A DNA stretch of 8,346 bases, from NCBI GenBank assembly GCA_030523505.1, contig JAUNIK010000006.1:1-8346 (forward strand), read 5' to 3'. The position numbers were made by a program, and so were the translations under genes. Below the pieces are notes generated by a model. That model did not search any database. It saw only the letters and a list, made by a program, of their open reading frames with translations, and had not been told where the DNA came from. This DNA is from Prevotellaceae bacterium. GTDB taxonomy: Bacteria; Bacteroidota; Bacteroidia; Bacteroidales; Bacteroidaceae. The stretch's first letter is position 1; each line of letters starts with the position of its first letter. This document shows positions 1-6,652 of the stretch, one piece after another.

Positions 1-17
1 CTTTTCACTTTTCACTT
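1..17. repeat. Heptamer tandem repeat CTTTTCA, cut by window edge
   Basis: Two exact copies of CTTTTCA (1-7 and 8-14) are followed by a partial third copy, CTT (15-17). The array probably continues to the left of the window, so its true copy number is unknown. It ends ten bases before the infB start codon, so it lies in the infB leader or the preceding intergenic space. No Bacteroidetes-type promoter (TTTG ... TAnnTTTG) can be seen in the few bases available. With only about 2.4 copies visible, a chance or simple-sequence origin remains possible. Confidence 0.5.
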
Positions 18-26
18 ATATAAAAG

Positions 27-2969
27 ATGAGCGTTAGATTAAGTAAAGCATTAAAAGAATTAAATATCGGTCTTTCTACGGCAGTGGAATTTCTCGAGAA
101 GAAGCCAAGTCTTGGTGAGATAAAGAGCGATCCGAACTTCAAACTGAGCGATGAGCAGTTCAATGCCCTTGCAGCACAGTTCAAGCAGGATGCGGCAATT
201 CATACTCAGGCTTCTCAGATTTTCCAGAAGAAGAAGGAAGACAAGAAGGTTGAGAAACCTGCTGATGTTCGTGCTGAAGACCTTTTGGCAAAGCCACGCC
301 AGGAATTCAAGCAGTTAGGCAAGATAGACCTCGAGGGTGGTAAGTCGGCTCCAAAGAAGGAAGAACCTTCAGTTGTAGAAGAGCCAAAGGCTGAGACCGA
401 TGGAAAAGCATCGGTAATGGTGGTAGAGACTCCTAAGGCGGAGGCTCCAAAGCAGGTTGTTGCTGAGGAGAAGAAACCAGAGCCAAAGGCAGAGGCCGAT
501 GTAAAAGCACCGAAAACAGTGGTAGAGGTGAAGCCAGAACCGGTGAAGGAAGAGAAGAAACCAGAACCAAAGCCACAGCCAAAGGTGGAAGCACCAAAGG
601 CAAAGACCGATGTAAAAGCAACGGAAACAGTGGCAGTGCAGAATAAGCCAGAATCAAAGACAGAGACCGATGAAAAAGCATCGGGAACACAGGCAAAGGC
701 AGATTCCGACATCTTCAAGCTCAAGAGCGACAAGAAGGTTGAGAACGCACCAAAGATGAATATCGTTGGTAAGATTGACCTCGATGCCCTCAACCAGAGC
801 ACTCGTCCAAAGAAAAAGACTAAGGAGGAGCGTAAGAAGGAGCGTGAGGAGAAGATTGCCGCTGAGCGTCAGCAGAATGCTGAGAAGAAGAAGCGTCAGC
901 GCATCAATAACCAGCGTGTTGATATCAATGATGTAGCCAACCAGCCTTCGGGCAAGAAGCATGGTCAGGGTGGTAACAATAACAACCAGCAGAACCAGCA
1001 AAATCAGGGTGGCAAGAAGGGTAAGAACAAGAAGAAGGGTAACCAGCGTAGTCTCGAGGTAGATGACGAGGCAGTAGCACGTCAGGTAAAAGAGACTCTC
1101 GCACGTCTTACCAACAAGCAGACCCAGAACAAGAAGGGTGCTAAATATCGTAAGGACAAGCGTGAGGCCTTCGCGGAGCAGCGTGAGGCGGAGATGGCAG
1201 CAGAGCATGCAGAGAGCAAGGTATTGAAGCTCACTGAGTTCGTTACCGTTTCAGATCTCGCAACAATGATGAACGTCTCTGTAAATCAGGTCATCGGAAC
1301 ATTGATGGCAATTGGTGTGATGGCATCTATCAACCAGCGTCTCGATGCAGAGACAATCAATATCGTTGCTGATGAGTTTGGTTTCACAACAGAATATGTA
1401 AGTGCTGAGGTACAGGAGGCTATCACCGAGGAGGAAGACGATGAAAACGACCTCGTTGCTCGTGCTCCTATCGTAACAGTGATGGGACATGTTGACCACG
1501 GAAAGACCTCACTTCTCGACTATATCCGCAAGACAAATGTTATTGCTGGTGAGGCTGGTGGTATCACCCAGCACATCGGTGCTTATAATGTGAAGCTTGA
1601 GGATGGTCGTCATATCACATTCCTTGATACCCCTGGTCACGAGGCGTTCACCGCTATGCGTGCCCGTGGTACACAGGTTACCGATATTGCCATCATCATC
1701 ATCGCTGCCGACGATGCTGTGATGCCAACAACAAAGGAGGCTATCGCACATGCACAGGCTGCCAACGTTCCAATGGTGTTCGCTATCAACAAGATCGATA
1801 AGCCGGGAGCAAATCCAGATAAGGTTCGTGAGGAACTTGCACAGATGAACCTCCTCGTTGAGGAGTGGGGTGGTAAGTACCAGAGCCAGGAGATCAGTGC
1901 AAAGAAGGGTATCGCTGTAGAGGAACTTCTTGAGAAGGTACTCCTCGAGGCAGAGATGCTCGACCTCAAGGCAAATCCAAACCGTAAGGCAATGGGTTCT
2001 GTCATCGAGTCGTCGCTCGACAAGGGCCGTGGTTATGTATCGACAGTACTCGTGTCGAACGGTACCCTCAAGGTCGGCGACGTAGTAGTTGCCGGAACAA
2101 GTTGGGGTAAGGTAAAGGCTATGTTTAACGAGCGTAACCAGCGTATGACAGAGGTTGGTCCTTCAGAGCCAGCAATCATCCTTGGCCTCAACGGCGCACC
2201 TCAGGCTGGTGACTCATTCCATATCATGGATTCAGAGCAGGAGGCACGCGAGATTACCAACAAGCGTCTCCAGTTGCAGCGTGAGCAGAGCCTGCGTACC
2301 ACACAGACCCTCTCTCTCGAAGAGATTGCTCATCGTATTGCTCTTGGTGAGTTCCACGAGCTCAACCTCATCGTCAAGGGTGATGTTCAGGGTTCTGTCG
2401 AGGCTCTCTCTGACTCATTCATCAAGCTCTCTACTGAGAAGATTCAGGTGAATGTAATCCAGAAGGCCGTTGGTGCTATCTCTGAGAACGATGTAATGCT
2501 TGCCTCTACAGCTGAGAACGGTATGATTGTAGGTTTCAATGTCCGTCCATCTTCTGCAGCTAAGAAACTCGCAGAGCAGGAAGGTGTCGAGATCAACACT
2601 TACAGCGTCATCTACGATGCTATCGATGATATCCGTGCTGCTATGGAGGGTATGCTCGACAAGATCAAGAAGGAGATTGCTACCGGTACTGTTGAGGTTA
2701 AGGAAGTATTCAAGATTTCGAAGGTCGGAACCGTTGCTGGTGCTATGGTTACCGATGGTAAGGTTCACCGAACCGACAAGGCTCGTCTTATCCGCGATGG
2801 TATTGTCATATTTACAGGTAACATCAATGCCCTCAAGCGTTACAAGGACGACGCCAAGGATGTGTCAACAGGTCTCGAGTGCGGTATCTCACTCGTCAAC
2901 TGCAACGACATCCAGGTAGGCGATATCATCGAGACCTTCACTGAGATTGAGGTAGAGCAGAAGTTGTAA
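27..2969 (+). CDS. infB: Translation initiation factor IF-2 (long Bacteroidetes form)
   Basis: This is the GTPase that delivers fMet-tRNA to the 30S subunit and promotes 70S subunit joining in the cytoplasm. The 980-residue protein starts with a short helical domain ([12 protein letters not shown]). A long low-complexity Lys/Glu/Pro/Ala-rich extension follows (about 70-300), then a basic Asn/Gln-rich patch (about 313-340) and an IF2_N-type domain (about 402-452). The G domain has G1 GHVDHGKT (487-494), switch region GGITQH (511-516), G3 DTPGH (534-538), G4 NKID (588-591) and G5 SAKKG (from 624). Beta-barrel domain II starts near 659, and the IF-2 C-terminal domains occupy about 770-975. The length exceeds the E. 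coli protein (890) because of the extension, as is common in Bacteroidetes. The ATG at 27 begins the conserved N-terminus; only a weak purine stretch (AAAAG) precedes it. All catalytic motifs are intact, so it should be functional. Confidence 0.98.
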   Translation: MSVRLSKALKELNIGLSTAVEFLEKKPSLGEIKSDPNFKLSDEQFNALAAQFKQDAAIHTQASQIFQKKKEDKKVEKPADVRAEDLLAKPRQEFKQLGKIDLEGGKSAPKKEEPSVVEEPKAETDGKASVMVVETPKAEAPKQVVAEEKKPEPKAEADVKAPKTVVEVKPEPVKEEKKPEPKPQPKVEAPKAKTDVKATETVAVQNKPESKTETDEKASGTQAKADSDIFKLKSDKKVENAPKMNIVGKIDLDALNQSTRPKKKTKEERKKEREEKIAAERQQNAEKKKRQRINNQRVDINDVANQPSGKKHGQGGNNNNQQNQQNQGGKKGKNKKKGNQRSLEVDDEAVARQVKETLARLTNKQTQNKKGAKYRKDKREAFAEQREAEMAAEHAESKVLKLTEFVTVSDLATMMNVSVNQVIGTLMAIGVMASINQRLDAETINIVADEFGFTTEYVSAEVQEAITEEEDDENDLVARAPIVTVMGHVDHGKTSLLDYIRKTNVIAGEAGGITQHIGAYNVKLEDGRHITFLDTPGHEAFTAMRARGTQVTDIAIIIIAADDAVMPTTKEAIAHAQAANVPMVFAINKIDKPGANPDKVREELAQMNLLVEEWGGKYQSQEISAKKGIAVEELLEKVLLEAEMLDLKANPNRKAMGSVIESSLDKGRGYVSTVLVSNGTLKVGDVVVAGTSWGKVKAMFNERNQRMTEVGPSEPAIILGLNGAPQAGDSFHIMDSEQEAREITNKRLQLQREQSLRTTQTLSLEEIAHRIALGEFHELNLIVKGDVQGSVEALSDSFIKLSTEKIQVNVIQKAVGAISENDVMLASTAENGMIVGFNVRPSSAAKKLAEQEGVEINTYSVIYDAIDDIRAAMEGMLDKIKKEIATGTVEVKEVFKISKVGTVAGAMVTDGKVHRTDKARLIRDGIVIFTGNINALKRYKDDAKDVSTGLECGISLVNCNDIQVGDIIETFTEIEVEQKL
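393..698 (+). repeat. Four degenerate 36-base in-frame repeats in infB
   Basis: Four related units begin at 393, 492, 603 and 663, each about 36 bases. They share a core of the form GAGACCGATGTAAAAGCA and encode variants of K-[AT]-[EK]-[TA]-D-x-K-A-x-x-[TV]. All are in the infB reading frame, starting at residues 123, 156, 193 and 213. The spacer between them is Lys/Pro/Glu-rich and also repeats KPEPK-like words. The DNA-level similarity, including shared third positions, suggests duplication within the gene and not only biased amino-acid composition. Uneven spacing (99, 111 and 60 bases) shows that the units have since diverged or that spacers were gained or lost. They lie in the flexible linker ahead of the conserved domains. 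Confidence 0.7.
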
Positions 2970-2994
2970 AGCTTCGCCCCAAATAGAATAGTGG

Positions 2995-3055
2995 TGATGG
3001 AATAGGGAATATGGTTTGTTTGCATTAGTATCGAACTCTCCTCTCTATTCCATCA
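2995..3055 (+). promoter_or_regulatory. Inverted repeat in the infB-sufB gap (possible leader hairpin)
   Basis: TGATGGAATAG (2995-3005) is the perfect reverse complement of CTATTCCATCA (3045-3055). Three more inner pairs, one of them G-U, would lengthen the stem to about 14 pairs (2995-3008 with 3042-3055) around a loop of about 33 bases. A second pairing overlaps it: GGTGATGG (2993-3000) also matches CCATCACC (3057-3064), because the right arm carries a near-duplicated CCATCA word. No run of T follows, so it does not look like a standard intrinsic terminator. It sits 21 bases upstream of the sufB ATG, which fits a folded leader, a processing site or a protein-binding palindrome. I recognise no known riboswitch or regulator site. 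No clear TAnnTTTG promoter element is visible in 2970-3076. Confidence 0.4.
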
Positions 3056-3076
3056 GCCATCACCTAATTAGATTTC

Positions 3077-4522
3077 ATGGGAAACGAATTAGTAAAGAAT
3101 ATAGCCGAAAAAAAATACGAGTTCGGCTTTACTACTGATGTCCATACAGAGGTGATACCTGTAGGACTAACAGAAGAGGTCGTAAGACTTATTTCCGCAA
3201 AGAAAGGCGAACCAGAATGGCTGTTGGACTTCCGTCTGACAGCCTTTCGTCATTGGTTGACTATGAAAGAGCCGACATGGGGTCATGTGCATGTTCCAAA
3301 GATTGATTATCAGGGAATAAGCTATTATGCCGACCCTATGGCGAAGAAGAAAGATGGTCCAAAGACAGCCGAGGAAATTGATCCAGAACTGATGAAGACC
3401 TTCGATAAACTCGGTATTCCTCTTGAAGAGCGTCTCGCACTCAGTGGCACTGCCGTTGATGCCATTATGGATTCAGTATCAGTGAAGACCACTTTCAAGG
3501 AGAAGCTCGCCGAGAAAGGCATCATCTTTATGTCAATCGGTGAGGCAGTGAAGGCTTACCCTGAACTGGTACGAAAGTATCTTGGTACGGTGGTGCCTTA
3601 CCGCGACAATTTCTTCGCAGCACTGAATTCAGCGGTGTTCTCCGATGGTTCTTTCGTATATATTCCAAAGGGTGTAAGATGCCCAATGGAACTGTCATCG
3701 TATTTCCGTATCAATTCAGCCAATACAGGACAGTTTGAGCGCACCCTTATTGTGGCCGACGATGACTCGTATGTGTCATACCTTGAAGGTTGTACAGCCC
3801 CAATGCGCGATGAGAATCAACTTCATGCCGCTATCGTTGAGATTATCGTCAACGACCGTGCAGAAGTGAAATATTCCACTGTACAGAACTGGTATCCTGG
3901 CGATGAAAACGGCAAGGGAGGTATCCTCAACCTTGTGACAAAACGTGGCGACCTGCGTGGCGATGATTCCAAACTGTCGTGGACACAGGTGGAGACAGGT
4001 TCGGCTATCACATGGAAATATCCTTCGTGTGTGCTCCGTGGCGACCGTTCTGTGGCAGAGTTCTACTCAGTGGCAGTTACAAACAACTACCAGGAGGCAG
4101 ATACTGGTACGAAGATGATACACATGGGCAAGGACACCAAGTCGACCATCATCTCAAAGGGAATCTCTGCCGGTCATTCGCAGAATTCATATCGTGGTCT
4201 GGTGCGTGCCACCTCAAAGGCCGACAACGCCCGCAACTATTCATCGTGCGACTCACTATTGCTTGGCGACAAGTGCGGTGCGCACACCTTCCCTTATATG
4301 GATGTCCACAACGACAGTGCTATCTTTGAGCACGAGGCAACGACATCGAAGATTTCGGAAGATCAGCTTTTCTATTGCAATCAGCGAGGCATCCCGACCG
4401 AGCAGGCTGTGGGACTCATCGTCAACGGTTATGCCAAGGAGGTGCTCAACAAACTGCCTATGGAGTTTGCCGTTGAGGCCCAGAAACTCCTCAGTGTTTC
4501 GCTTGAGGGAACAGTGGGATAA
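3077..4522 (+). CDS. sufB: Fe-S cluster assembly scaffold protein SufB
   Basis: SufB is the scaffold subunit of the cytoplasmic SufBCD complex, on which Fe-S clusters are built with sulfur from SufS and ATP hydrolysis by SufC. The 481-residue length is normal for the family. Family motifs are clear: the [15 protein letters not shown] segment with Cys239, the [11 protein letters not shown] stretch, [19 protein letters not shown] with Cys391 and Cys400, and EHEATTSKI with Glu420. From motif context and spacing, Cys391 and Glu420 correspond to E. coli Cys405 and Glu434, the residues implicated in cluster assembly at the SufB-SufD interface. The ATG at 3077 has no Shine-Dalgarno, as is usual in this phylum, and begins a normal SufB N-terminus. 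It lies 107 bases after infB. The next gene is not sufC but a glycoside hydrolase 12 bases away, so its usual partners must be encoded elsewhere. Confidence 0.97.
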   Translation: MGNELVKNIAEKKYEFGFTTDVHTEVIPVGLTEEVVRLISAKKGEPEWLLDFRLTAFRHWLTMKEPTWGHVHVPKIDYQGISYYADPMAKKKDGPKTAEEIDPELMKTFDKLGIPLEERLALSGTAVDAIMDSVSVKTTFKEKLAEKGIIFMSIGEAVKAYPELVRKYLGTVVPYRDNFFAALNSAVFSDGSFVYIPKGVRCPMELSSYFRINSANTGQFERTLIVADDDSYVSYLEGCTAPMRDENQLHAAIVEIIVNDRAEVKYSTVQNWYPGDENGKGGILNLVTKRGDLRGDDSKLSWTQVETGSAITWKYPSCVLRGDRSVAEFYSVAVTNNYQEADTGTKMIHMGKDTKSTIISKGISAGHSQNSYRGLVRATSKADNARNYSSCDSLLLGDKCGAHTFPYMDVHNDSAIFEHEATTSKISEDQLFYCNQRGIPTEQAVGLIVNGYAKEVLNKLPMEFAVEAQKLLSVSLEGTVG

Positions 4523-4526
4523 AAGG
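4521..4526 (+). promoter_or_regulatory. Possible ribosome-binding site for the glycoside hydrolase
   Basis: AAAAGG overlaps the sufB stop codon (TAA, 4520-4522) and ends eight bases before the ATG at 4535. It is the only Shine-Dalgarno-like sequence of reasonable spacing ahead of that start, and it supports choosing this ATG. In Bacteroidetes such sequences contribute little to initiation, so its importance is uncertain. Confidence 0.35.
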
Positions 4527-4534
4527 TTTGGAAT

Positions 4535-6652
4535 ATGAAGACAGCACTATTGACATACATGATGTTGCTTTTTGCAGGCATTATATATGCCGAGGATGGA
4601 ACTGTCGTCAAACATGGTGACTGGCAGATAAAATTTGATGCTGTCTCGGGAAGTTTTGATTTGAATTGTAAAGTTGACGCAGTGTTGTCTCCAGTATTTG
4701 CGGGAAGCAAGCCAGAGGCAACCTATGTTGATGCGGCAGGCAATACTCATTCGCTTTGCTCTTCGGAAATGACGATGACTGCTTTTTCGAAGTCATCAAT
4801 CAAGGATGAGGCTTTCGGTGAGGGTACTTGTTATTCTTACACCTTCACAGGTGACGGCACAGCAACTCTGCAACAGAGGTTCTGTCTGTATAAGAAACTC
4901 GACGGAATCATCATCGACCTTGCTGTAATCAACAAAGCAGAGATAAAAAGCAACTATCTTGCGCCTGTTGTCTGTGCCGATTCTTACAAGATGTTCTCGC
5001 CAAATACCAACAACAGAATGTTGAAGGTGCCATACGATAATGATGGCTTTGTGCGTTATCACCGTTATCTTCTAAATACCGAGATGACATCTTATGAGGT
5101 GACAGCCGTTTATGAAGGAAATAGCCGCAGAGGTGTTGTGATAGGCAGCGTTGATCACGATCATTGGAAGAATGCCATCAGTATGCGAGGTTCCCACGAC
5201 AGCGATATCGCCTCTCTCAAAGTGTTCTCTGGAGTGAGCAACGATGAAACGCGTGATAAACTGCCACATGGTTTCATGAAGGGAACGACCATCCGTTCAG
5301 CACGTTTCTTTATTGGTTATTCGCATGATTGGCGTGATGGTATGGAGAGATATGCTGATGTCAATCTCCTCGTAGCTCCGGCGTATACTACCTGGACTCA
5401 TGGCACTCCGATGGGATGGCAGAGTTGGGGAGTTCTCGCTGACCACTGCAATGCCAACGATGTGACAGAGATTTCCGACTATTATGCGTCTGCATTACAA
5501 CCTGAAGGCTTCCACAATACGCAGAATAATGTCATCATGAGCCTTGACTCATGGAGCAATATGAACGATGATCAGGTGCGCGACTATGTAATCCATGCCG
5601 CTGAAAACGGTCAGATGGTGGGAGTGTATATGTGCCCGTTCTCGCTCTGGTGGGGAGCAGATTCAAAAGACAAAGTTGTCGGCTCGTATGAAGGGAAAGA
5701 CTATACTGTGCGCGACATCTGCATAAAGGCCAATGGTGAACCAGTCATATACGACGGTTGCTTCTGCCGTGACCCTACGCATCCAATCAACCGTCAGGAA
5801 ATACAGAGGTTTGTAGATGGAATATCCTCGCGAGGTGTGAAATATGTGAAGTGCGACTTCCTGAACTGCGGAATGATACAAAGTGATTCCTACTATGATG
5901 AGTCTGTAACAACAGCCGTTGAAGCCTATAACTCTGGAATGCAGTATCTTGCCGAACTGTGCAGAGAGAAGGGCATTTTCATAGCAATGAGCATTTCACC
6001 GGTGTTCCCTTATCAGTATGCCAATTCACGCCGCGTGGCTTGTGATACCTGGGCAAAGATTGACCAGACGGAATATGGCATGAATGCCCTCTCGGGAGGC
6101 TGGTGGACCGGCAAGCTATATCAGTACAACGACCCTGATCATGTGGTGCTTGTGGGTAACGGCGATCAGGGAAATACAACGATTGGCGAAAACAGAGCAC
6201 GCTATACCAATGCTGCCGCTACAGGAATGGTGCTTGTGGCTGATAATTTCTCAACTCGTAATCAGGCACAGCGAGGTAATCCTTCATTGTCAAAGGAAAG
6301 AGCAAAGGTTGTTATGACCAATGCTGATGTCAATGAAATGGCCGATCTTGGAGTGTCATTCCGCCCGGTTTACGGCTATGGCGAATACAACGACGATGAG
6401 CAGCGTGCGGAATATTTCCATTACTATCGTACAGATAGATATCTGTATTTGGTGGGAATAAACTACGGTTCGGAAATGTTGACAGGTAAGATTCCGCTTG
6501 CCGATATAGGGTTAAGCAGAAACAGTTTTTCTGAGATAAAGGAGTTATGGAGTGGACGAGGTATCACATCTGATGGCTGCTTGGATTATATAATCCCTGG
6601 CAAAGATGCTTGCATATATCGATTCACGCTGAAAAAGAAGAAAAGAAGATGA
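4535..6652 (+). CDS. Secreted clan GH-D glycoside hydrolase, GH27-like
   Basis: The 705-residue protein begins with a signal peptide (about 1-19, likely cut after IYA), so it acts in the periplasm or at the cell surface. Residues about 22-285 form a probable beta-rich N-terminal domain, followed by a TIM-barrel catalytic domain (about 290-590) and a C-terminal beta domain (about 606-697). Visible clan GH-D marks are PMGWQSWG (Trp295, Trp298), LDSW (Asp338), VKCDF (Asp441, likely nucleophile), ACDTW (Asp504, likely acid/base) and NDPDHVVLVG (from 532), which matches the GH27 NDPDML motif. The 63-residue nucleophile-to-acid spacing is close to that of GH27 enzymes. Typical GH27 proteins are shorter and lack such a large N-terminal domain. 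The loop where alpha-galactosidases recognise the sugar 2-position reads MSISPVFP (485-492), so galactose specificity is not assured. Beta-L-arabinopyranosidase, alpha-N-acetylgalactosaminidase or isomaltodextranase-type activity are alternatives. It ends in an odd KKKKRR tail and overlaps the next gene. Confidence 0.82.
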   Translation: MKTALLTYMMLLFAGIIYAEDGTVVKHGDWQIKFDAVSGSFDLNCKVDAVLSPVFAGSKPEATYVDAAGNTHSLCSSEMTMTAFSKSSIKDEAFGEGTCYSYTFTGDGTATLQQRFCLYKKLDGIIIDLAVINKAEIKSNYLAPVVCADSYKMFSPNTNNRMLKVPYDNDGFVRYHRYLLNTEMTSYEVTAVYEGNSRRGVVIGSVDHDHWKNAISMRGSHDSDIASLKVFSGVSNDETRDKLPHGFMKGTTIRSARFFIGYSHDWRDGMERYADVNLLVAPAYTTWTHGTPMGWQSWGVLADHCNANDVTEISDYYASALQPEGFHNTQNNVIMSLDSWSNMNDDQVRDYVIHAAENGQMVGVYMCPFSLWWGADSKDKVVGSYEGKDYTVRDICIKANGEPVIYDGCFCRDPTHPINRQEIQRFVDGISSRGVKYVKCDFLNCGMIQSDSYYDESVTTAVEAYNSGMQYLAELCREKGIFIAMSISPVFPYQYANSRRVACDTWAKIDQTEYGMNALSGGWWTGKLYQYNDPDHVVLVGNGDQGNTTIGENRARYTNAAATGMVLVADNFSTRNQAQRGNPSLSKERAKVVMTNADVNEMADLGVSFRPVYGYGEYNDDEQRAEYFHYYRTDRYLYLVGINYGSEMLTGKIPLADIGLSRNSFSEIKELWSGRGITSDGCLDYIIPGKDACIYRFTLKKKKRR
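6631..6652 (+). promoter_or_regulatory. Purine tract and ATGA stop-start overlap
   Basis: The last codons of the hydrolase form an almost unbroken A/G tract (6631-6649). It leads into ATGA, where the start of the next gene (6649-6651) overlaps the hydrolase stop (TGA, 6650-6652). This arrangement is a classic sign of co-transcription and translational coupling. The tract also supplies the only ribosome-binding-like sequence for the downstream gene. The overlap is seen directly; coupling is inferred. Confidence 0.55.

Noticed and set aside
215..1208. Several minus-strand open frames of about 90-195 codons opposite infB
   Set aside because: Their Ser/Phe/Leu-rich products mirror the Lys/Glu-rich codons of the IF-2 linker. 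They show no domain and no start signals.
2155..2919. Plus-strand frames of 98 and 126 codons inside infB
   Set aside because: They are out of frame within the conserved C-terminal half of IF-2 and give Ser/Arg-rich low-complexity products.
2997..3028. Tiny open frames in the infB-sufB gap, such as a five-residue one at 3011-3028
   Set aside because: They are two to five codons long with no initiation signals and no codon pattern to suggest a regulatory leader peptide.
2995..3055. Intrinsic terminator for infB
   Set aside because: The stem is AT-rich with a loop of about 33 bases and lacks a following T-run, so it was listed as a possible leader structure instead.
3015..3076. Possible Bacteroidetes promoter for sufB (TTTG at 3015 or 3019, TAGATTTC at 3069-3076)
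   Set aside because: The TAnnTTTG-like match abuts the ATG and is about 50 bases from the TTTG words, so spacing and position are wrong for a promoter driving sufB.
3979..4538. Two plus-strand frames of about 115 codons inside sufB
   Set aside because: They overlap the most conserved part of SufB in other frames and have no recognisable features.
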